Source of the DNA: Deltaproteobacteria bacterium
GTDB lineage: Bacteria > Myxococcota_A > UBA9160 > SZUA-336
Direction: 5' to 3'
Length of the DNA: 33,811 bases
NCBI GenBank assembly: GCA_029261895.1
Contig: JAJDAK010000020.1
Coordinates: forward strand, 1 to 33,811
Part shown: positions 30,867 through 33,811 of the stretch, one piece after another
Layout of the letters: each line of letters begins with the position of its first letter
Position numbering within the stretch: position 1 is the first letter of the stretch
Made by a program: the position numbers and the translations under genes
Notes under the pieces: generated by a model
Told to the model about the DNA's origin: nothing
What the model saw: only the letters and a program-made list of their open reading frames with translations
Databases searched by the model: none

Positions 30867-32046
30867 TGTCCTGCGTTTTCCGGAGGCGGATAACTGGATT
30901 CGAGCTGCCGTTTATGATGCGTGCCGTAGTTCATACTCGATGGGCGAGGCCATGCCAAGCGACGAGTGTCGTCGGCGTCGATTGTGGAAGATCTCCAGGT
31001 ACTCGAAGATCGCGTTCGCGAGTTCGACCCGTGTCTTCCATCGCTGGCGATCGAGGAGTTCGACCTGCATACGGCTCCAGAACGACTCGATCTGGGTGAA
31101 CGTCCAGGACGTGAACTGCGTTCCCTGGTCGCTGTGGATGACGGTCGCGCCGTCTGCGGGTCTACGCTGGTCGATCGCCATGCCGAGAGCATTCGTCACG
31201 AGTGCGGCTGTCTGATGACCGTCGATCGACCATCCCACGACGCGTCGGCTGAACGTGTCGAGTACAACGGCGCAATACACCTTGCCTTCCCGAGTCGGGT
31301 GCTCGGTGATATCGGTGACCCACAGCTGATCGCGACCCTTGCGATCGAATTGGCGCTGTACGCGATCGTCAGCGGTTGCGACGTTCGGTACCCGCCGGTA
31401 GCGAGGTCGGCCCGAGAGTCCTTGCAAGCTGGCACGACGCATCAGAAGCTCGACTGCCTGACGACCCACAGAGAGCCCGAGTCCTAGCGTGAGTTCCGCA
31501 TGGACTCGCCGGACGCCATAGATCCCTCGCGACTCGGAATGCACGCGAATGATCAGCTCCGTCAGCCACGCGTGTCGGAGGGCTCTCGCCGAAGGCGCAC
31601 GATTCAACCATTCGTAGTACCCGGACACCGAAACGCCGAGAACTCGGCAGGCGACTTCGACCGGAAGCCCCTCGGCGGCAATTGATCGCCGCGTACGTCC
31701 TTTTGGGCCGGTCTTCTCCTTCAGTAGCTCTGTCGCACGACGATGGATCGCAAGCTCGGTCTCGAGTTCTCGGATCCGCTGTTTCGCAGCCGTAAGCTCG
31801 GCGAGTTCGGAAGTCGCGACGCCGGCCTCGAGGCCGGCGTCGATTCTCGCCTGACGGCGCCAAGTGTAGATCGTCTGCTCGCTCACTTCGAGTTCTACCG
31901 CGACCTCGGCAACCTTTCGGCCGCCTTCAACCAGATCTATGACTCGTCGCCGAAACTCCGGCGGGTAGCCCCTTCGTGCCATCTCGTCCTCCTATCAGGA
32001 TAATGACAGCGAAATCCAGTTTTCTCCCTCCGTCAAAGTCAGGACG
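30867..32046. mobile_element. IS3-family insertion sequence (probably immobile)
   Basis: The ends carry imperfect inverted repeats of about 35 bp: left from TGTCCTG at 30867, right ending CAGGACG at 32046, with internal CGGAGG and AACTGGATT blocks shared on both sides. One in-frame transposase gene (no separate orfA/orfB) is inside. I found no target-site duplication in the flanks, and the transposase is damaged, so this copy is probably old. End positions are good to a few bases. Confidence 0.75.
30912..31982 (-). CDS. IS3-family transposase with an in-frame deletion in the DDE core
   Basis: A 356-residue fused OrfA-OrfB protein: N-terminal HTH (residues 5-45), leucine-zipper-like region (60-90) and rve integrase core. 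Catalytic residues appear at D224 (WVTDIT), D285 (VIHSDQGTQF) and E299 (IESFW). In IS3-family enzymes the second D and the E are separated by 35 residues; here only 13. About 22 residues, expected to include a GD-YDNA motif, are missing between TFTQ and IESFW (DNA junction near 31091). The frame is otherwise intact from AGGAGG-preceded ATG to stop. It is almost certainly inactive. Confidence 0.9.
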   Translation of the reverse strand: MARRGYPPEFRRRVIDLVEGGRKVAEVAVELEVSEQTIYTWRRQARIDAGLEAGVATSELAELTAAKQRIRELETELAIHRRATELLKEKTGPKGRTRRSIAAEGLPVEVACRVLGVSVSGYYEWLNRAPSARALRHAWLTELIIRVHSESRGIYGVRRVHAELTLGLGLSVGRQAVELLMRRASLQGLSGRPRYRRVPNVATADDRVQRQFDRKGRDQLWVTDITEHPTREGKVYCAVVLDTFSRRVVGWSIDGHQTAALVTNALGMAIDQRRPADGATVIHSDQGTQFTSWTFTQIESFWSRMQVELLDRQRWKTRVELANAIFEYLEIFHNRRRRHSSLGMASPIEYELRHAS

Positions 32047-32079
32047 CCCCAGAACCTCCGGGAAACTCGGGGCGGTTCA
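32047..32079. mobile_element. Orphan IS end, remnant of another element
   Basis: Read on the minus strand this begins TGAACCGCCCCG and continues with a TTTCCCGGAGG block, a pattern I associate with terminal repeats of some IS3-family elements. It directly abuts the right end of the neighbouring IS and has no partner end in the window. It could instead be the true outer end of that IS, but the left end has no matching sequence. Confidence 0.4.
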
Positions 32080-32105
32080 ACAAGAATCATAGTTCCTTCG
32101 TTCGG

Positions 32106-32834
32106 TCAAAGCAGTCCCAACTGGCCCTCGTGCGGGATCGGGAACACTCCGATGATCACCCAGGGATTCGGCGCAACGAAGTGAACATGTTGCGTGGTTC
32201 CAACGAAGAAATGTAAATCTGTTTCGGTGAACTGGTCGAAATACTTCTGACGTACTTTCTCTAGGGCCTTGGTCTTATTACCGTTGCAGGATTTCAGACA
32301 GTTCCAGTACAGGGCGCCGACCTGCCATTCAAGGACCTGCAACTCGCTCGATCTGCCTTCCGCGTCCTCAAATCTGTATGAAAAGTTGTAGGGCAGCTTC
32401 GGGATCACCTGGAAAGTCTTCCGCCAGGCGTTGTCATCAAAGAGGTCGAGCTGGTTTGTAAGGTCTCGCATTTCCCTCAACTTCGCTGGATCCCACTGCG
32501 GCGTGTCTTCCTCCCAGATAAAGTCGACAATGCGCGCCGGCTTGAAGACGGCTAGCGAAATCTGATTTGCCTTTGCTCCATCGATAATGTCTTCAAGTCG
32601 ATCGTAGACTCGTGCTGTCTTGAGAATAAGATTGCGACGTTCGCACCATTCATCTTGGGTACCGACGTGTCCGACGGAATGCAATTCGCCGGGATCGATT
32701 GGGCGAAACGGAACGGGATAGCGACGAACCCAGCTCCCATCTTCACGCACACCCGCTGTGCAGACGGTTTCGCCGTATTTCCGGGAGAGCGTTGGGTACG
32801 TCTTTACGGTGACGAGAAGTCGATCCGTAGTCAT
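32106..32834 (-). CDS. DUF488-associated protein of unknown function
   Basis: A 242-residue protein. I recognise the family from TVKTYPTLSRKYGETVCTAG at the start, the VRRYPVPFR segment and the FVGT...NPWVIIGVFPIP ending. It is often encoded beside DUF488 proteins in defence-type gene neighbourhoods, and its function is unknown. Between RPIDPGE and LHSVGHVGTQDEW the sequence seems shorter than the family norm by roughly 30 residues, which may be a real in-frame deletion (from memory, not an alignment). It starts 6 bp after the stop of a truncated DUF488 gene, so the usual pair was present. Confidence 0.7.
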   Translation of the reverse strand: MTTDRLLVTVKTYPTLSRKYGETVCTAGVREDGSWVRRYPVPFRPIDPGELHSVGHVGTQDEWCERRNLILKTARVYDRLEDIIDGAKANQISLAVFKPARIVDFIWEEDTPQWDPAKLREMRDLTNQLDLFDDNAWRKTFQVIPKLPYNFSYRFEDAEGRSSELQVLEWQVGALYWNCLKSCNGNKTKALEKVRQKYFDQFTETDLHFFVGTTQHVHFVAPNPWVIIGVFPIPHEGQLGLL

Positions 32835-32840
32835 TTGACC

Positions 32841-33138
32841 CTACAGATGTTTCGCCACAATCGGTTTGCCTGGCATCTCAGAAAGCGCATCAGAAACACA
32901 GTGTCGATGGCACTGCTCTGGGAGTCGCTCATAGCAAGTGAGAGCTACGCGCTCGCCCGCACGGATCCAGCGCTGGATCTTCAACTGGGCGTCTCCCTGC
33001 TCGGGTAGAGTCGATGTCTCGTACTCATCAAAAAGCGCATCGTAATCAGCCTGGGTTTCCAGGTTTCGACGCTTCGCCGAGTCGATTCCAAGTTCGCGAA
33101 TATGCTTGGCAAGCCCAAAGATCCGGTACCAGCGGTTG
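32841..33138 (-). pseudogene. 3' fragment of a DUF488 family gene, cut by an IS
   Basis: No start codon remains, so this is easily missed. Read on the minus strand in the frame ending TAG at 32841-32843, it encodes RWYRIFGLAKHIRELGIDSA and, near the end, RVALTCYERLPEQCHRHCVS followed by DALSEMPGKPIVAKHL. The [LT]CYE...PEQCHR segment is the C-terminal signature of DUF488. About 98 codons survive of a protein usually 130-180 long. The reading frame meets a stop right at the IS boundary (33141-33143). The fragment lies 6 bp upstream of its partner gene. Confidence 0.85.
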
Positions 33139-33811
33139 TGTTAGGGATTGTGCCTGTGACCGTCAAGCTGCATCCCTATTCTGTTCATTCCATTGTTCAA
33201 AGAACGCGGAGGGCGTGAGCCCTCCCAGCGACCCATGGGGTCGTTCTTCGTTGTACTCCTGCAGCCAGTGTTCTGATGTCTCCCGAGCTTCGCGGACTGA
33301 CTCGAAGAGCCATCGATTCAAACAGTTATCCCGGAAGACGCCGTTGAAGCTTTCGTTGTGACCATTCTGCCAGGGACTTCCCGGGTCGATGAAACGGATC
33401 CTGATCTTACGATTCTTGATCCACTTCTGAACCTTCTTTGCAACGAACTCTGGGCCGTTGTCGCTCTTTACGGTCGTCGGAACACCGTGAAGTTCGACAA
33501 GTTGTTCAAGAACGCGTTCGACATCGACCGATGTCAAATGCCTTGCGCACTCGATCCAAAGCGCACGCCGTGTGAACTCATCGATCACCGTCAAGAAGCG
33601 CAGTGTCTTTCCGTCCGTCGTTTGATCTGCAACGAAATCGTAGCTCCAGACGTGGTTGGGGTACTCGGCACGTTGCGGGTCGATCGTACTCGTCCCAGGC
33701 CGACGTCGCCGGACAGTCTTCTGAGGCACTCGCAAACCCTCTCGGCGACGAAGCAACCGGACGCGTTCCCGCCCCACGTGCCAGCCAGATCCCTTGAGAA
33801 GATCGAAAACC
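33139..33811. mobile_element. IS3-family insertion sequence, partial (runs off the window)
   Basis: The left border is placed at TGTTAGGG (33139), where homology to DUF488 stops and 24 bp before the transposase stop codon. TG at the tip is typical for IS3-family ends. The rest of the element continues beyond 33811. The insertion has destroyed the 5' part of the DUF488 gene. Confidence 0.75.
33163..33811 (-). CDS. IS3-family OrfB transposase (partial at window end)
   Basis: The frame stays open to the window edge (VFDLLKGSGWHVGRERV... precedes the internal ATG at 33777). The rve core shows D in VWSYDFVAD, D in VKSDNGPEF and E in WQNGHNESFNG, with normal D-E spacing of about 35, so this transposase core looks intact, unlike the neighbouring IS. 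The C-terminus YNEERPHGSLGGLTPSAFFE is typical of the IS407-like branch. The orfA gene would lie outside the window. Confidence 0.92.
   Translation of the reverse strand, partial: VFDLLKGSGWHVGRERVRLLRRREGLRVPQKTVRRRRPGTSTIDPQRAEYPNHVWSYDFVADQTTDGKTLRFLTVIDEFTRRALWIECARHLTSVDVERVLEQLVELHGVPTTVKSDNGPEFVAKKVQKWIKNRKIRIRFIDPGSPWQNGHNESFNGVFRDNCLNRWLFESVREARETSEHWLQEYNEERPHGSLGGLTPSAFFEQWNEQNRDAA

Noticed and set aside
30867..32046. Target-site duplication flanking the IS3-type element
   Set aside because: Bases outside either plausible end pair (GTG or TGT on the left, CCC or GCC on the right) do not match.

Overview
This is a moderately GC-rich bacterial chromosome segment, coding on both strands. 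A dnaX-ybaB-recR run next to an MglB/MglA switch pair, an ahpC/oxyR pair, many two-component proteins, an F420-type luciferase-like oxidoreductase and a DUF1329 protein suggest a lineage of the former Deltaproteobacteria (Myxococcota, Desulfobacterota, Binatota or relatives). That placement is inferred from gene content only; no rRNA or other marker is present.

Core half (about 1-22.6 kb). From the left: mglA, mglB, recR, ybaB, dnaX (all minus) and, just upstream of dnaX, an SRP RNA gene recognised from its GGAAGCAGC loop and a 10-bp closing helix. Then an exported M20 peptidase; a membrane histidine kinase overlapping its OmpR-type regulator; a leftward four-gene operon (EthD-like protein, SDR, extended SDR, LLM flavin oxidoreductase) facing a divergent EthD-like paralogue; ahpC and oxyR divergent around an inverted repeat; a CheX-like phosphatase; a SthA-like transhydrogenase; a leftward operon of two REC-histidine kinase hybrids and two single-domain receiver proteins; a DUF1329 protein; and two exported proteins, one with a zinc phospholipase C/S1-P1-like histidine motif. 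Gene packing is tight: ATGA/GTGA/TTGA-type start-stop overlaps and convergent genes sharing stop bases.

Accessory half (about 22.6-33.8 kb). A higBA toxin-antitoxin pair is followed by three copies (A, B, C) of a roughly 300-bp repeat. Each copy contains the 5' half of a tRNA-Ser(CGA) gene, ending exactly at the anticodon loop. Between and beside the copies are three different AAA/DUF4143 ATPases with PD-(D/E)XK-like C-terminal motifs, an exported Cys-rich protein, and an unrecognised 500-residue protein. Each of the three ATPase genes has a long, unrelated, near-perfect palindrome next to its start codon, suggesting autoregulation. A startless remnant of a fourth ATPase sits beside repeat A and still carries half of the palindrome found before the third ATPase. 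On their left, all three repeats are bordered by a leftward gene starting about 77-118 bp away. The whole looks like an array of cassettes delimited by tRNA-half repeats, with no recognisable integrase in the window.

The right end is IS-damaged. An IS3-type element carries a transposase with an in-frame deletion in its DDE core. Next comes an orphan IS end, then a protein usually found beside DUF488, then the C-terminal third to half of the DUF488 gene itself (not visible as a start-to-stop ORF), cut by a second IS3-family element that runs off the window.
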